From Usitatibacter rugosus (GTDB taxonomy: Bacteria > Pseudomonadota > Gammaproteobacteria > Burkholderiales > Usitatibacteraceae): a stretch of 64,000 nt of DNA. Shown here one piece after another: positions 27,460 through 36,830 of this stretch; position 1 is the first letter of the stretch, and each line of letters opens with the position of its first letter. Below the pieces are notes generated by a model that worked only from the letters and a program-made list of their open reading frames with translations, ran no database searches and was not told the origin of the DNA. The stretch covers positions 3,255,419 to 3,319,418 of the forward strand of contig NZ_CP053069.1 in assembly GCF_013003965.1 (NCBI RefSeq), written 5' to 3'. A program made the position numbers and the translations under genes.

Positions 27460-30446
27460 GGCGAGTCGTAGGCCACGGTACCGGGAATGTCGAGCTCGAC
27501 CTCCGTCCCCGAGCCCGTGCCGCTGCGGATGAGGAGCCTCGCGCCGAGCTTCTGCGCTCGCTCGCGCATGCCCGTGATGCCCCAATGGCCGGGCACCCCG
27601 TTCTCGAGCACATCGCCGGCGACGCCCATGCCGTCGTCGCGAATGCGCAGGCGCAACTGCGCGGGATCGAAGATCACCTCGATCTCGATCCGGTTCGCGG
27701 CGGCATGTCGATAGGCATTGGCCAGCGCCTCGCGGCCGATCCGGTACGCCTCCTCGAGCACGAGCGGATGCAGGCGGCGCCGGTCGCCCTGCACCGTGAG
27801 CGCGAACGCCGCCGGATGGGCATGCGCGAGGTCGTCGGCGGCATCCTTCAGCGCCGCGGCGAGGTCGCCCTGGAAGACGACGGAGTCGCGCAGGTCGCGG
27901 ACGCGGTTGCGCCCTTCGGCGAGGACGCCGCTCGCGCGCTCGAGGGCCTTTTCCATCTGCGCCCGGGCAGGCTCTCCCGGCGGAATGCGCCGCATCGCCG
28001 CCGTAAACGTGAGCACCAATCCCTGGAACCCCTGCAGCAAAGTGTCGTGCAGGTCGCGCGCGATGCGTTCGCGCTCGAGCTGGCGGTCCTGCAGGCGCGC
28101 CTGGATCCGCGCGCTCACGCGGTCCATGCGCAGGCGATAGGCGAGCGCCAACGCGCCGATCGCGGCCAGCGCGCACAGCATGAAGAACCACCTCGTCTGG
28201 TACCAGGCCGGTGCGATCGTGAACTCGAAGCTCGCGCCGGCCGGATTCCACACGCCATCCTCGTTCGCTGCCGTCACCTGGAATCGATAGTGGCCGGGAC
28301 CAAGGTTGGTGTAGAACGCCTGGCGGCGTGCGCCGGCTTCCTGCCAGTCCGTGTCGACCCCCTCGAGCCTGTGCCGGAAGCGCATGCGTCGTGGCACGGT
28401 CATGGAGGTCGCGGTGTAGTCGATCTCGACGCTCGTGATCAGCTCGGGAAGGCCGACGTTCCCGGCCGGGACATGGTGGGCGCCCCCGGCGAGGAGGGCC
28501 TTCACGACGACCGTGGGCGCGACCCGGTTCGCGCCGGCCGTCCGCGGATCGTGCATGAACACGCCGCGGCTGGTCGCGAACCACAGTCGGCCGTCGGTCG
28601 TTGCCACGAGCGCGGGCAGCGGACCGATGGCCGGGGGAGCGCCGGCAAAGCCATCGTCGTAATCGTAGCGGCGAGCGCTCATCGCACGGCCCGGTTGCCC
28701 GAGCGCCGCCAGGACCTGATCCGCCGGGACTCGAATCACGCCGGTCGAGGCGAACAGCCAGAGATCGCCGCCGTCGGTCTCCAGCAGTCCCGCGATGCCG
28801 CGCAGCACGTCGCGCTCCTCGATCGACACGGCCCGGAAGCGATCGGACTCAAGGATCGCGACGCCCCGCTCGCCTGCCACCCAGAGGTGGGTTCCTTTCT
28901 CCTGGATCGCGAACACCGTGCCGACGTCGAGACCTTCCTTCGCGCCGTACGTGCGGACCTTCCCGCCGTCCCAAAGGGCAACGCCGCCTTCGGCGTAGCC
29001 GAGCCACACACGGCCCTTCGAATCGGCCGTCATGACGACCGCCACCCGCTTGCCGGCTTCGGGCAACTCCGCCGGCTTCGACCACGCGCCTTGCGAGAGC
29101 CGGTAGATGCCCGCGCGCCGCACCGAAACCCAGAGGGAGCGGCCGGCATCCATCGTGATCGATTGCACGGTGGCGTTCAGCGGAATGTCGGCGGGCAGGT
29201 CCACGCGATCGAGCCGGCCCGCCTGGTGGCGCCACAGCTCCGCGACGCGCGGAGTCTCCTTCTGCGATCCGAACCAGACGATGCCATCCGGGTCGCGATA
29301 GGCGCAGATCCCGCGGATCGGCCCGAACGCGCTCACCGTTCCATCCGCCGCCAGGTGCCAGCTCTCGCCCTTGAATCCCGTGAACAGGAGGCCGCCGTTC
29401 GAGTCGGGCGCCAGCGCCGCGCCGCTCAACTGCAGGGCTCCCGCCGGCGACACGAAAGGCCCCCCGCGGAACCGGTCGATCCCGCCGGGCGTGGCGGCCC
29501 AGACATTGCCCTCGCGATCCTCCAGGAGGGGAGCGGCACCCACGTCCGAGAGGCCTTCGGCCTTCGTGAAGTACTCGGCCGTGGCACCCGGACGTTCCGG
29601 ATGCGCGATGCGCCCCACGCCGGCGTAGTCCTCGAACCACAAGCTTCCGTCGCGGTCCACGATCATCCGCCGCGCGTTGACGGTCGTCGTCGCCACGAGA
29701 ACCGGCCGGTCACTCTCGTCGTATTGCGCGAGGCTCGCGATGGAGCGGATGCCCCGCCCGTCCGAGACGAACAGGGTTCCGTCACGCGCCCTCGCGATCG
29801 GCGCTCGCGTCGTCGACTTGCCGCCCGTGGGCTGGAACGCGGTGCCTCCCCTGGGCAGGATCATGAGCGTGCTGGGAGTGAACGCACCCAATGTCCCATC
29901 GCGATCGAGGAAGAGCGCGATGGCGCGCTGGCCGGCGAAGTTCCAGTCGGCGCCGATCGCCTGCCAGCGCGTGCCGTCGAAGCGGGCCAGGGCGTTGGCC
30001 GTCGCCACCCAGAGCTTGCCGTCGGCGTCGGCAAGGAACTGGTGCGGGCTGCCGCCGGGAAATCCATCCTTCGCGCCGAAATGCGTCGTGCGGCCATCGC
30101 GCAACACGGTGGCACCCCCGAAGACCCATCCGATGATCAATCCATTGCCGGGCAGCGCGAGGAGGGAGCGAATCGACCCGGAGGACAGCGTGTCGCCGCT
30201 CGCGGGTGCGTAGCGCTCGAACTGCAGGCCGTCGAAGCGAACCAGCCCGCTCCGGGTGCCGAGCCAGATGAATCCATCCTCCGTCTGGGCCATGGCCTCG
30301 ACATCGGCAGGAGCCCCGTCGCGAGCCGTCCAGGGAACGTGATGCAGTTGCGCGAAGCTGCGGTCGCGGTCGATCGGCCAGCACGCCGTGGACGCGAGTG
30401 CAAACGCCGCCATCGCACAGCTCGCCGCCAGGCCGCGAACCCGCAC
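27456..30446 (-). CDS. Large hybrid-propeller sensor histidine kinase (Reg_prop, Y_Y_Y, HisKA_3)
   Basis: About 996 residues from GTG 30446, chosen because GGAGG precedes it by 7 bases and a signal peptide or anchor (AASCAMAAFALASTACW) follows. Periplasmic part: two propellers of Reg_prop repeats (for example DGFIWLGTRSGLVRFDG, DGKLWVATANALARFDG), then a Y_Y_Y domain (RFRHRLEGVDTDWQEAG; NLGPGHYRFQV). One membrane helix near residue 760, then HisKA_3 with His800 (RDLHDTLLQGFQGL) and a HATPase domain. Periplasmic ligand sensing, often of carbohydrates in related proteins; ligand unknown here. Confidence 0.92.
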   Translation of the reverse strand: MRVRGLAASCAMAAFALASTACWPIDRDRSFAQLHHVPWTARDGAPADVEAMAQTEDGFIWLGTRSGLVRFDGLQFERYAPASGDTLSSGSIRSLLALPGNGLIIGWVFGGATVLRDGRTTHFGAKDGFPGGSPHQFLADADGKLWVATANALARFDGTRWQAIGADWNFAGQRAIALFLDRDGTLGAFTPSTLMILPRGGTAFQPTGGKSTTRAPIARARDGTLFVSDGRGIRSIASLAQYDESDRPVLVATTTVNARRMIVDRDGSLWFEDYAGVGRIAHPERPGATAEYFTKAEGLSDVGAAPLLEDREGNVWAATPGGIDRFRGGPFVSPAGALQLSGAALAPDSNGGLLFTGFKGESWHLAADGTVSAFGPIRGICAYRDPDGIVWFGSQKETPRVAELWRHQAGRLDRVDLPADIPLNATVQSITMDAGRSLWVSVRRAGIYRLSQGAWSKPAELPEAGKRVAVVMTADSKGRVWLGYAEGGVALWDGGKVRTYGAKEGLDVGTVFAIQEKGTHLWVAGERGVAILESDRFRAVSIEERDVLRGIAGLLETDGGDLWLFASTGVIRVPADQVLAALGQPGRAMSARRYDYDDGFAGAPPAIGPLPALVATTDGRLWFATSRGVFMHDPRTAGANRVAPTVVVKALLAGGAHHVPAGNVGLPELITSVEIDYTATSMTVPRRMRFRHRLEGVDTDWQEAGARRQAFYTNLGPGHYRFQVTAANEDGVWNPAGASFEFTIAPAWYQTRWFFMLCALAAIGALALAYRLRMDRVSARIQARLQDRQLERERIARDLHDTLLQGFQGLVLTFTAAMRRIPPGEPARAQMEKALERASGVLAEGRNRVRDLRDSVVFQGDLAAALKDAADDLAHAHPAAFALTVQGDRRRLHPLVLEEAYRIGREALANAYRHAAANRIEIEVIFDPAQLRLRIRDDGMGVAGDVLENGVPGHWGITGMRERAQKLGARLLIRSGTGSGTEVELDIPGTVAYDSP

Positions 30447-30567
30447 TGTTCGCCTCCGGATGTTCTCCAAGGCTGGAATTATGCGGCGGCGGCGCCGGTC
30501 GGGCCATGCCGTGATCGCGTGCCCGCGCGATAACCCGAATGGGGGTGCAGGCACGGACGGAGGCGGA

Positions 30568-31746
30568 CTACTTCGTCACGCGCCAGCCGACGGTGGCGGC
30601 CGCGAGCAGCAGCGCGCCCGCCATCACGAACGCCGCACCCGGAAACGTGGTGATCGTCATCGCGAAGGTTTGCGTGAAGAGACCCGGGCCGACGATGCCG
30701 GCGATCGAGACCAACGACGCCGTCGCACCCTGCAGTTGCCCCTGCTCGGAAGGCCCGACGTGCTTCGTCATCAGCGCCTGGGCGGAGGGAGCCGCGAAAC
30801 CCCACAGCGACATGATCGGCACCGCGACGAGAAAGAGGATTCCCGTCGGCGCAAGGCCGTAGATCACGAAGCCCACCGTGCCGAAGAGCAGGCCGATGGT
30901 CATCGCCATGCGTTCGCCGACGCGCTTCACGACCGGCTTCATGAGCCCGCCCTGCACGATGACCGCGAACACGCCCACGCCGGCAAGCACGAGCCCAACC
31001 GCGAGCTCGCCCCAGCCGTAGCGGTAGCCCATGTAGAGCACGGCGACACTCGGCAGCACCATGTGCGCGAGGTTCATGAGGAAGAGCACGGACGCGAGTC
31101 CGAACAGCTCCTTGTGCGAGCGCAGCAGCGTGAGGGAGCCCAGCGGATTGGCCCGCTTCCAGTTGAAGGGCGCGCGTTTCTCCGGCGGCAGCGATTCCGG
31201 CAGCACGAAGAGGCCGTAGGCCGCGTTCAGGATCGCCATCGCGCCCGCGACCCAGAACGGCAGGCGCGGATCGACGCTGCCCAGCACGCCGCCCAGCGCG
31301 GGGCCGATCACGAAGCCGAGCCCGAATGCGGCGCCGATCATGCCGAAGGCGCCCGCGCGCTTCTCCGGCGGCGTCACGTCGGCGATGTACGCGAAGGCGG
31401 TCGAGATCGAAGCCGCGGTGATGCCGGAGATGAGCCGACCGATGAAGAGCAGCACGAGGCTCGGGGCCAGCGCCATGAAGAAGTAGTCGAGCCCCATGCC
31501 GAGGCAGGAGATGAGGATCACCGGACGGCGGCCGAAACGGTCCGAGAGCATGCCCAGCAGCGGCATGAAGAAGAACTGCATCAGGCTCCACGCCGTGCCG
31601 AAGAGCCCGAAGACCTCCGCGGCGCGCGCCGTGTCGCCGCCCATGAAGCGCTCCACGAGCTTCGGCAGCACCGGGATGATGATCCCGAGCGCCAGGACGT
31701 CGAGCGCGACGAGGATGAAGATGAAGGTGAGCGTGGCTTTTCTCAT
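30568..31746 (-). CDS. TetA-like MFS efflux transporter
   Basis: 392 residues, 12 helices. Starts LTFIFILVALDVLALGIIIPVLP, with motif A GMLSDRFGRRPVIL and motif C-like region GAAFGLGFVIGPALGG, the signature of the TCR/Tet subgroup of DHA1 antiporters. Exports drugs by proton exchange; tetracycline as substrate is not implied. A half-REP hairpin (31748-31776) lies immediately upstream of its ATG, so the RBS is not obvious. Confidence 0.9.
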   Translation of the reverse strand: MRKATLTFIFILVALDVLALGIIIPVLPKLVERFMGGDTARAAEVFGLFGTAWSLMQFFFMPLLGMLSDRFGRRPVILISCLGMGLDYFFMALAPSLVLLFIGRLISGITAASISTAFAYIADVTPPEKRAGAFGMIGAAFGLGFVIGPALGGVLGSVDPRLPFWVAGAMAILNAAYGLFVLPESLPPEKRAPFNWKRANPLGSLTLLRSHKELFGLASVLFLMNLAHMVLPSVAVLYMGYRYGWGELAVGLVLAGVGVFAVIVQGGLMKPVVKRVGERMAMTIGLLFGTVGFVIYGLAPTGILFLVAVPIMSLWGFAAPSAQALMTKHVGPSEQGQLQGATASLVSIAGIVGPGLFTQTFAMTITTFPGAAFVMAGALLLAAATVGWRVTK

Positions 31747-31747
31747 C

Positions 31748-31776
31748 GGCTGGGCTCCCGCGTTCGCGGGAACGAC
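31748..31776. repeat. Single REP hairpin, CCCGCG..CGCGGG
   Basis: GGCTGGGCTCCCGCG then TTCGCGGGAACGAC; stem CCCGCG/CGCGGG. Starts two bases upstream of the TetA-like ATG (minus strand). Nearly the same unit, in the same orientation relative to the gene, sits at 56266-56294 before the GNAT gene. Confidence 0.75.
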
Positions 31777-31830
31777 GCATGGGGAGCCGCATTCTATAGA
31801 ATCGAGGGTTCACCCATCGCAGGAGTGCAC

Positions 31831-32097
31831 TTGAAACCCGCCGATCTCCAGAAACTGAAGGGCAAGACCATCGCCGTGCGAAACCAGCCGGGCCCGTCCG
31901 ACAAGTTCGGCAAGGGCGGGCTCGAGTCCGCGGACCGCCGCGAGCAGCGCAAGCGCGACCAGGAAGCAGGCCTCGTGCCCTTCGCCGTGAAGCTGCATGG
32001 CGACCTGGTGAAGGAGCTGCAGGCCAAGGTGACAGCCGGCAAGGGCCTGAACGAAGTCGTCGACGAGATCATCCGCAAGGGCCTGAAGGCCAAGTAG
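31831..32097 (+). CDS. Small conserved-looking protein of unknown function
   Basis: 88 residues. TTG 31831 chosen: AGGAG at 31821-31825 with 5-base spacing; no ATG is available. Sequence PADLQKLKGKTIAVRNQPGP begins a charged N-terminus and the C-terminal half (VKLHGDLVKELQAKVTAGKG) looks like a ribbon-helix-helix-like or short helical domain. Stop shares one base with the GTG of yaeQ, so they are probably co-translated. No function assigned. Confidence 0.68.
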   Translation: MKPADLQKLKGKTIAVRNQPGPSDKFGKGGLESADRREQRKRDQEAGLVPFAVKLHGDLVKELQAKVTAGKGLNEVVDEIIRKGLKAK

Positions 32098-32633
32098 TGG
32101 CCATCAAGGCAACGATCTTCAAGGCGGAGCTGCAAGTCTCCGACCTCGACCGCAACTACTTCGCCTCGCACTCGCTCACGATCGCGCGCCATCCGTCGGA
32201 GACCGACGAACGGATGATGGTTCGCCTGCTGGCCTTCGCGCTCAACGCCGACGAGTTCCTCGCGTTCGGCCGCGGCATCTCCACCGAGGACGAAGCCGAC
32301 CTCGCCGTGACCGACCTCACCGGCGCCATCGACGCGTGGATCGACGTGGGGCTACCCGACGAGCGGCGCATCCGCAAGGCTTCGGGGCGCGCCAACCGCG
32401 TGATCGTCTACACGTACGGCGGACGATCGGCGGAGATGTGGTGGAACGCGAATGGCTCGGCACTCGGCCGCCTCGACAACCTCAGCGTCTACGACCTGGC
32501 GCCGGAGATCACGCGCACGCTCGCCTCGCGCGCCGATCGCACGATGACCGTCTCCTGCACCGTGCAGGATGGCCATGTGTACCTCGAGCAGGATGGCGAG
32601 ACGCTCGAGATCGCGCCGCACCGCGTGAAGTGA
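32097..32633 (+). CDS. yaeQ: YaeQ family protein
   Basis: 178 residues, the family size. Start GTG 32097. Motifs of YaeQ are clear: KATIFKAELQVSDLDRNYFA, RHPSETDERMMVRLLAFALNA and RANRVIVYTYGG. The fold is PD-(D/E)XK nuclease-like in known structures, but its function is not established; an early report linked E. coli YaeQ to haemolysin expression in a rfaH mutant. Cytoplasmic. Confidence 0.93.
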   Translation: MAIKATIFKAELQVSDLDRNYFASHSLTIARHPSETDERMMVRLLAFALNADEFLAFGRGISTEDEADLAVTDLTGAIDAWIDVGLPDERRIRKASGRANRVIVYTYGGRSAEMWWNANGSALGRLDNLSVYDLAPEITRTLASRADRTMTVSCTVQDGHVYLEQDGETLEIAPHRVK

Positions 32634-32644
32634 AGTAACTCGCG

Positions 32645-33433
32645 CTAGGGCCCGACCGCATCGCCCGGACATCCCGTGCGCGGCGCATAGACCGTCACCG
32701 TCTCCGCCGCCACCGAGCGCAACCGCGCTTGCACGCCGGCATCCACCCCGACGCCCTCGATCGCCGGAAACAGGCCCGGGGACACGCCGGTCATCGTCGC
32801 GGTGATCACCATCGCCGCGAGCAACGAGCCCGGCGCCCGCGCGTGGTTTCCATCCGGCGCATGCAGCTCGATATCGGGGAGGCGAACGCGCGCCAGGTCC
32901 CACGCCTGCGGGATCGGTGGCACGCACGCGGGCGCCACGCGCGCGATCGACAGGTGCAGGTCATAGATGCGCTGCGTCTCGGGGATTTCGGCACGCGGCC
33001 ACTCGGGGAACAGGATCGGCAACGCGCCCACCGCTCGCGATTCCCGGACCAGCGCCACGGCGCCGTCGATCGGATAGTCGAAGAGCCCCGAGCTGCTGTA
33101 CTCCTGCGCCTGCAGGACGACGAAGCGCCATGGCGTGGAGCGCAGCAATGCGAGCGAGGCCGGATCCGACGCGCGCTGCTGGAGGAACATCCAGGTGGGC
33201 GCTTCGACCGCCTCGACCGTGCGGCCGGGCCACGCCGCGCGCACCAGGGCCGCCACCATGTTGGGCAAGCCGTTCGCGGAGGTGTGGCTGTTGCCCATCA
33301 TGAGGATCTGCACGTCCGCCTTCGTCCCGGCCGGGGGCGGAGGGGGCGGCGGGGAAGCGGGCGAGCTCGAACCACCCCCGCTCCCGCAGGCGGCGAGAAC
33401 GAGGGCCAGTGAAGCGAGGAGGACACGGGGCAT
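32645..33433 (-). CDS. SGNH-like lipoprotein of unknown function
   Basis: 262 residues. Lipoprotein signal with lipobox LAAC (VLLASLALVLAACGSGGG), then a Ser/Pro linker (SPASPPPPPPP). The globular part opens ILMMGNSHTSANGLPNMVAA, similar to the GNSHT block of SGNH-hydrolase-like domains, and has a late DGNHARAPGSLLAA block that could supply Asp/His. No enzyme activity can be claimed. Convergent with yaeQ. Confidence 0.75.
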   Translation of the reverse strand: MPRVLLASLALVLAACGSGGGSSSPASPPPPPPPAGTKADVQILMMGNSHTSANGLPNMVAALVRAAWPGRTVEAVEAPTWMFLQQRASDPASLALLRSTPWRFVVLQAQEYSSSGLFDYPIDGAVALVRESRAVGALPILFPEWPRAEIPETQRIYDLHLSIARVAPACVPPIPQAWDLARVRLPDIELHAPDGNHARAPGSLLAAMVITATMTGVSPGLFPAIEGVGVDAGVQARLRSVAAETVTVYAPRTGCPGDAVGP

Positions 33434-33503
33434 GCGGCGACGTTATCGCCGCAGCGGCCCCGTGTCCCGGTCTCCGGGAGGATTGGAGGAAAAACGGAGG
33501 CGG

Positions 33504-35795
33504 TCAGGCCGCCTTTCGCAGCGTCCTCGCCGCGGCCACCATGTTGGCGAGCGCCGGGATGACCTCCTCCCACTGGCGCGTCTTCAGCCCGCAGTCCGGA
33601 TTGACCCAGAGCCGCTCGGCGGGAATGCGCTCCGCGGCCTTCCGCATCAGGGCCACGATGTGCTCCGGCGTCGGGATGTTGGGTGAGTGGATGTCGTAGA
33701 CCCCCGGCCCGATCTCGTTGGGGTACTTGAAGCTGTCGAAGGCGTCGAGCAGCTCCATGTCCGAGCGCGAGGTCTCGATCGTGATCACGTCGGCGTCCAT
33801 CTCCGCGATCGACGCGATGATGTCGTTGAACTCCGAATAGCACATGTGGGTGTGGATCTGCGTTTCGTCCTCCACGCCGTTGGCCGTGATGCGGAACGCT
33901 TCGACGGCCCAGCCGAGATACTCCTTCCACTGCGACTTGCGTAGCGGCAGTCCTTCGCGCAGCGCCGCCTCGTCGATCTGGATCACGCGCACGCCCGCCT
34001 TCTCGAGGTCCAGCACCTCCTCGCGCATCGCGAGCGCCAACTGGCGGCACGACACCGAACGCGGCTGGTCGTCGCGCACGAAGGACCAATTGAGGATCGT
34101 GACCGGGCCGGTGAGCATGCCCTTCATCGGCTTCTGCGTGAGCGACTGCGCGTACTGGATCCACTCCACCGTCATCGCCTTGGGACGGCGGATGTCGCCG
34201 AAGAGGATCGGCGGCTTCACGCAGCGCGAGCCATAGGACTGTACCCAGCCGAGCTGGCTGAAGGCGTAGCCCTCGAGCTGCTCGCCGAAGTATTCGACCA
34301 TGTCGTTGCGCTCGGCTTCGCCGTGCACGAGCACATCCAGTCCCAGCATCTCCTGCTCGCGCACGCTGCGCTCGATCTCGGTGCGCATCGCGTCGCGGTA
34401 ACCCGCGCCATCGAGCCGCCCGGCCTTGAATTCGCTGCGCGCATGGCGGATCTCGGCCGTCTGCGGGAAGGATCCGATGGTCGTCGTCGGATAGGCCGGG
34501 AGCTTCAAGCGCGCGGACTGCTTCGCCGCACGCTCGGCGTAGGCACTGCGGCGGCGGCCGAGCGAAGCATCCAGCTTGCCGAGGGCCTCCTTCACCGCGG
34601 GATTGTTCACGCGCGGCGAGCCGCGGCGGGAAGCGAGGGCGGCCCGGTTGGCCGCGAGCTCCGCCTTCACGGCATCACGCCCTCTGTGGAGCGCCGTGCC
34701 GAGCACCTTCAATTCGTCCAGCTTCTGAAGCGCGAACGCGAGCCAGGACTTCACGTCGGCATCCAGCTTCTGTTCGCCGTCCAGGTCCACCGGGACATGG
34801 AGCAGCGAGCAAGACGGCGCGATCCACAGGCGATCGCCCAGGCGCTCGTGCAGCGGCTCCAGCCATTCGAGCGCGCCTTCGAGATCCGTCTTCCAGATGT
34901 TGCGGCCGTTGACCACGCCGAGCGAAAGCACCTTGTGGGAGGACAGATGGCCGAGCAGTGCGTCGACTTCGCCACGCGCGTTGATGGCATCGAGGTGGAT
35001 GCCGGCCACGGGCAGCTTGCCCGCCAGGTACAAGTTGTCGCCCAGCGTGCCGAAGTACGTGGCGAGCAGGATCTTCACGCGGCTGGACTTGAGCTCGTGA
35101 TACGCATGCGTCAGCGCATGGCGCCAGTCATCGTCCAGCTCCGTTACGAGCACCGGCTCGTCGACCTGCACCCACTGCCCGCCCTGCCCCGCGAGCGCTT
35201 CGAGCAGCTCGGCATACACGGCGAGCAGCCGCGGCAGCAGCGCCAGCTTGTCGGAGCCGTCCTTGGACTTGCCCAGCCACAGGTACGTGACGGGCCCGAT
35301 GATGACGGGCTTCGCGTTCACCCCCTGGGCCTTCGCCTCCGCCAACTGATCCAGCAGGCGTGACGCGTCCAGCTTGAATCCCGTCGCGGCCGTGAACTCG
35401 GGGACGATGTAGTGGTAGTTGGTGTCGAACCACTTGGTCATCTCTCCCGCGGCAACACCGCCACAGCACGCAACGTGATCGTCGGCGCCCGCGGCGGAAC
35501 GACCACGCGCCACGCGAAAGTAGTTGTCCAGCGCATCGCCATGGAAGCCCTGCACGCGTTCGGGCAGGTTGCCGAGCGTGAAGCTCATGTCGAGGACCTG
35601 GTCGTAGAAGGAGAAGTCGCCGACGGGAACAAGATCGAGCCCGGCCTGTTCCGCCCAGTGACGCGTGCGCAGCGCGAGGCCCTGAGCCGTCAGCGCGTCG
35701 CGCGACGATTCACCTTTCCAGTAGGACTCCAGCGCGAACTTGAGCTCGCGACGTGCACCGATGCGGGGGAAGCCGAGGTTGTGGACGAGCGACAT
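33504..35795 (-). CDS. metE: Cobalamin-independent methionine synthase
   Basis: 763 residues, the full family length. N-terminal barrel starts [18 protein letters not shown]; the catalytic C-terminal barrel holds the zinc ligands in [10 protein letters not shown] (His, Cys), a Glu in the following strand and the late Cys in [11 protein letters not shown]. Transfers the methyl group of 5-methyltetrahydrofolate-triglutamate to homocysteine, making methionine without B12. Divergent from metR, its usual activator. No cobalamin riboswitch motif was seen upstream. Confidence 0.97.
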   Translation of the reverse strand: MSLVHNLGFPRIGARRELKFALESYWKGESSRDALTAQGLALRTRHWAEQAGLDLVPVGDFSFYDQVLDMSFTLGNLPERVQGFHGDALDNYFRVARGRSAAGADDHVACCGGVAAGEMTKWFDTNYHYIVPEFTAATGFKLDASRLLDQLAEAKAQGVNAKPVIIGPVTYLWLGKSKDGSDKLALLPRLLAVYAELLEALAGQGGQWVQVDEPVLVTELDDDWRHALTHAYHELKSSRVKILLATYFGTLGDNLYLAGKLPVAGIHLDAINARGEVDALLGHLSSHKVLSLGVVNGRNIWKTDLEGALEWLEPLHERLGDRLWIAPSCSLLHVPVDLDGEQKLDADVKSWLAFALQKLDELKVLGTALHRGRDAVKAELAANRAALASRRGSPRVNNPAVKEALGKLDASLGRRRSAYAERAAKQSARLKLPAYPTTTIGSFPQTAEIRHARSEFKAGRLDGAGYRDAMRTEIERSVREQEMLGLDVLVHGEAERNDMVEYFGEQLEGYAFSQLGWVQSYGSRCVKPPILFGDIRRPKAMTVEWIQYAQSLTQKPMKGMLTGPVTILNWSFVRDDQPRSVSCRQLALAMREEVLDLEKAGVRVIQIDEAALREGLPLRKSQWKEYLGWAVEAFRITANGVEDETQIHTHMCYSEFNDIIASIAEMDADVITIETSRSDMELLDAFDSFKYPNEIGPGVYDIHSPNIPTPEHIVALMRKAAERIPAERLWVNPDCGLKTRQWEEVIPALANMVAAARTLRKAA

Positions 35796-35882
35796 GGTGG
35801 ATCTCCGGACGAAAAGGCAGGGGGAAGCCGGAAATCCTGGGCTCGAAGGCCCATGAAGTAAAATGGTATTAATTCAATCATC

Positions 35883-35899
35883 CATGAGATCGACTCATG
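35883..35899. promoter_or_regulatory. LysR-type dyad in the metE-metR intergenic region
   Basis: CATGAG-ATCGA-CTCATG, a perfect dyad with the T-N11-A spacing expected for LysR-type regulators. It overlaps the metR start codon (35897). An AT-rich stretch TTAATTCAATCA just upstream is a likely promoter area for both genes. Candidate MetR autoregulatory site; not the textbook TGAA-N5-TTCA box. Confidence 0.4.
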
Positions 35900-36796
35900 C
35901 TAGAGAGATCCCACCTTTCGATCGTCCGGGAAGTAGAGCGCCTGGGCTCGCTCACCGCGGCCGCGGGCGAGCTCCACCTCACGCAATCGGCGTTGAGCCA
36001 CAGCATGAAGAAGCTGGAGCAGCAGCTCGGCACCGACATCTGGCTGCGCGAAGGCCGGAGCCTCCGCCTCACGCAAGCGGGCCAATACCTCCTCGCCGTC
36101 GCCAACCGCGTGCTCCCGCAGCTGGCACTCGCCGAGGGGAAGCTGCGCCAGTTCGCGCAGGGCGAGCGCGGCACATTGCGAATCGGAATGGAGTGCCACC
36201 CCTGCTACGAATGGCTGCTGAAGGTGGTCTCGCCCTACCTCGCGAAGTGGCCGGACGTCGACGTGGACGTGAAGCAGAAATTCCAGTTCGGCGGCATCGG
36301 GGCGCTCTTCGGCTACGAGATCGACATGCTGGTCACGCCCGATCCCCTCTACAAGCCGGGCCTGCGGTTCGAACCCGTCTTCGACTACGAGCAGGTCCTC
36401 GTCGTGGGCCCGAAGCATGCGCTGCGGAAGGCGAAGTTCGCGAAGCCCGCGGACCTCACGAACGAGACGCTGATCACCTACCCCGTCGAGACGGACCGGC
36501 TGGATATCTACACGCAGTTCCTCATGCCCGCCGGCATCAGCCCGAAGCGCCACAAGCCCATCGAGACCACCGACATCATGTTGCAGATGGTCGTGAGCGG
36601 CCGCGGCGTCGCCGCCCTCCCACGGTGGCTGGTGAAGGAGTACGCCGCGAAGCTGGACGTGACGGCCGTGCGCCTCGGCGAAAAAGGCATCGCCAAGCAG
36701 ATCTTCCTGGGGACCCGCGAAGCGGACGCCGGCATCGACTACGTCCGCGCCTTCGTGGACCTCGCCCGATCCCGCCGAACCGTCAAGGAACGGTAA
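35897..36796 (+). CDS. metR: LysR-family regulator MetR
   Basis: 299 residues. N-terminal winged helix (HLSIVREVERLGSLTAAAGE, then LTQSALSHSMKKLEQQLG) and a C-terminal substrate-binding domain (LRIGMECHPCYEWLLKVV), the latter typical for MetR, which uses homocysteine as coactivator. Activates metE and other methionine genes. Position divergent from metE supports the assignment. Confidence 0.93.
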   Translation: MLERSHLSIVREVERLGSLTAAAGELHLTQSALSHSMKKLEQQLGTDIWLREGRSLRLTQAGQYLLAVANRVLPQLALAEGKLRQFAQGERGTLRIGMECHPCYEWLLKVVSPYLAKWPDVDVDVKQKFQFGGIGALFGYEIDMLVTPDPLYKPGLRFEPVFDYEQVLVVGPKHALRKAKFAKPADLTNETLITYPVETDRLDIYTQFLMPAGISPKRHKPIETTDIMLQMVVSGRGVAALPRWLVKEYAAKLDVTAVRLGEKGIAKQIFLGTREADAGIDYVRAFVDLARSRRTVKER

Positions 36797-36830
36797 AACT
36801 CGGCCCGCGCGCGTTGGTCATAATGGGGAG

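Noticed and set aside
35796..35896. Possible cobalamin riboswitch upstream of metE
   Set aside because: The region is only about 100 bases, AT-rich, and lacks a B12-box-like sequence; regulation by MetR explains the arrangement.
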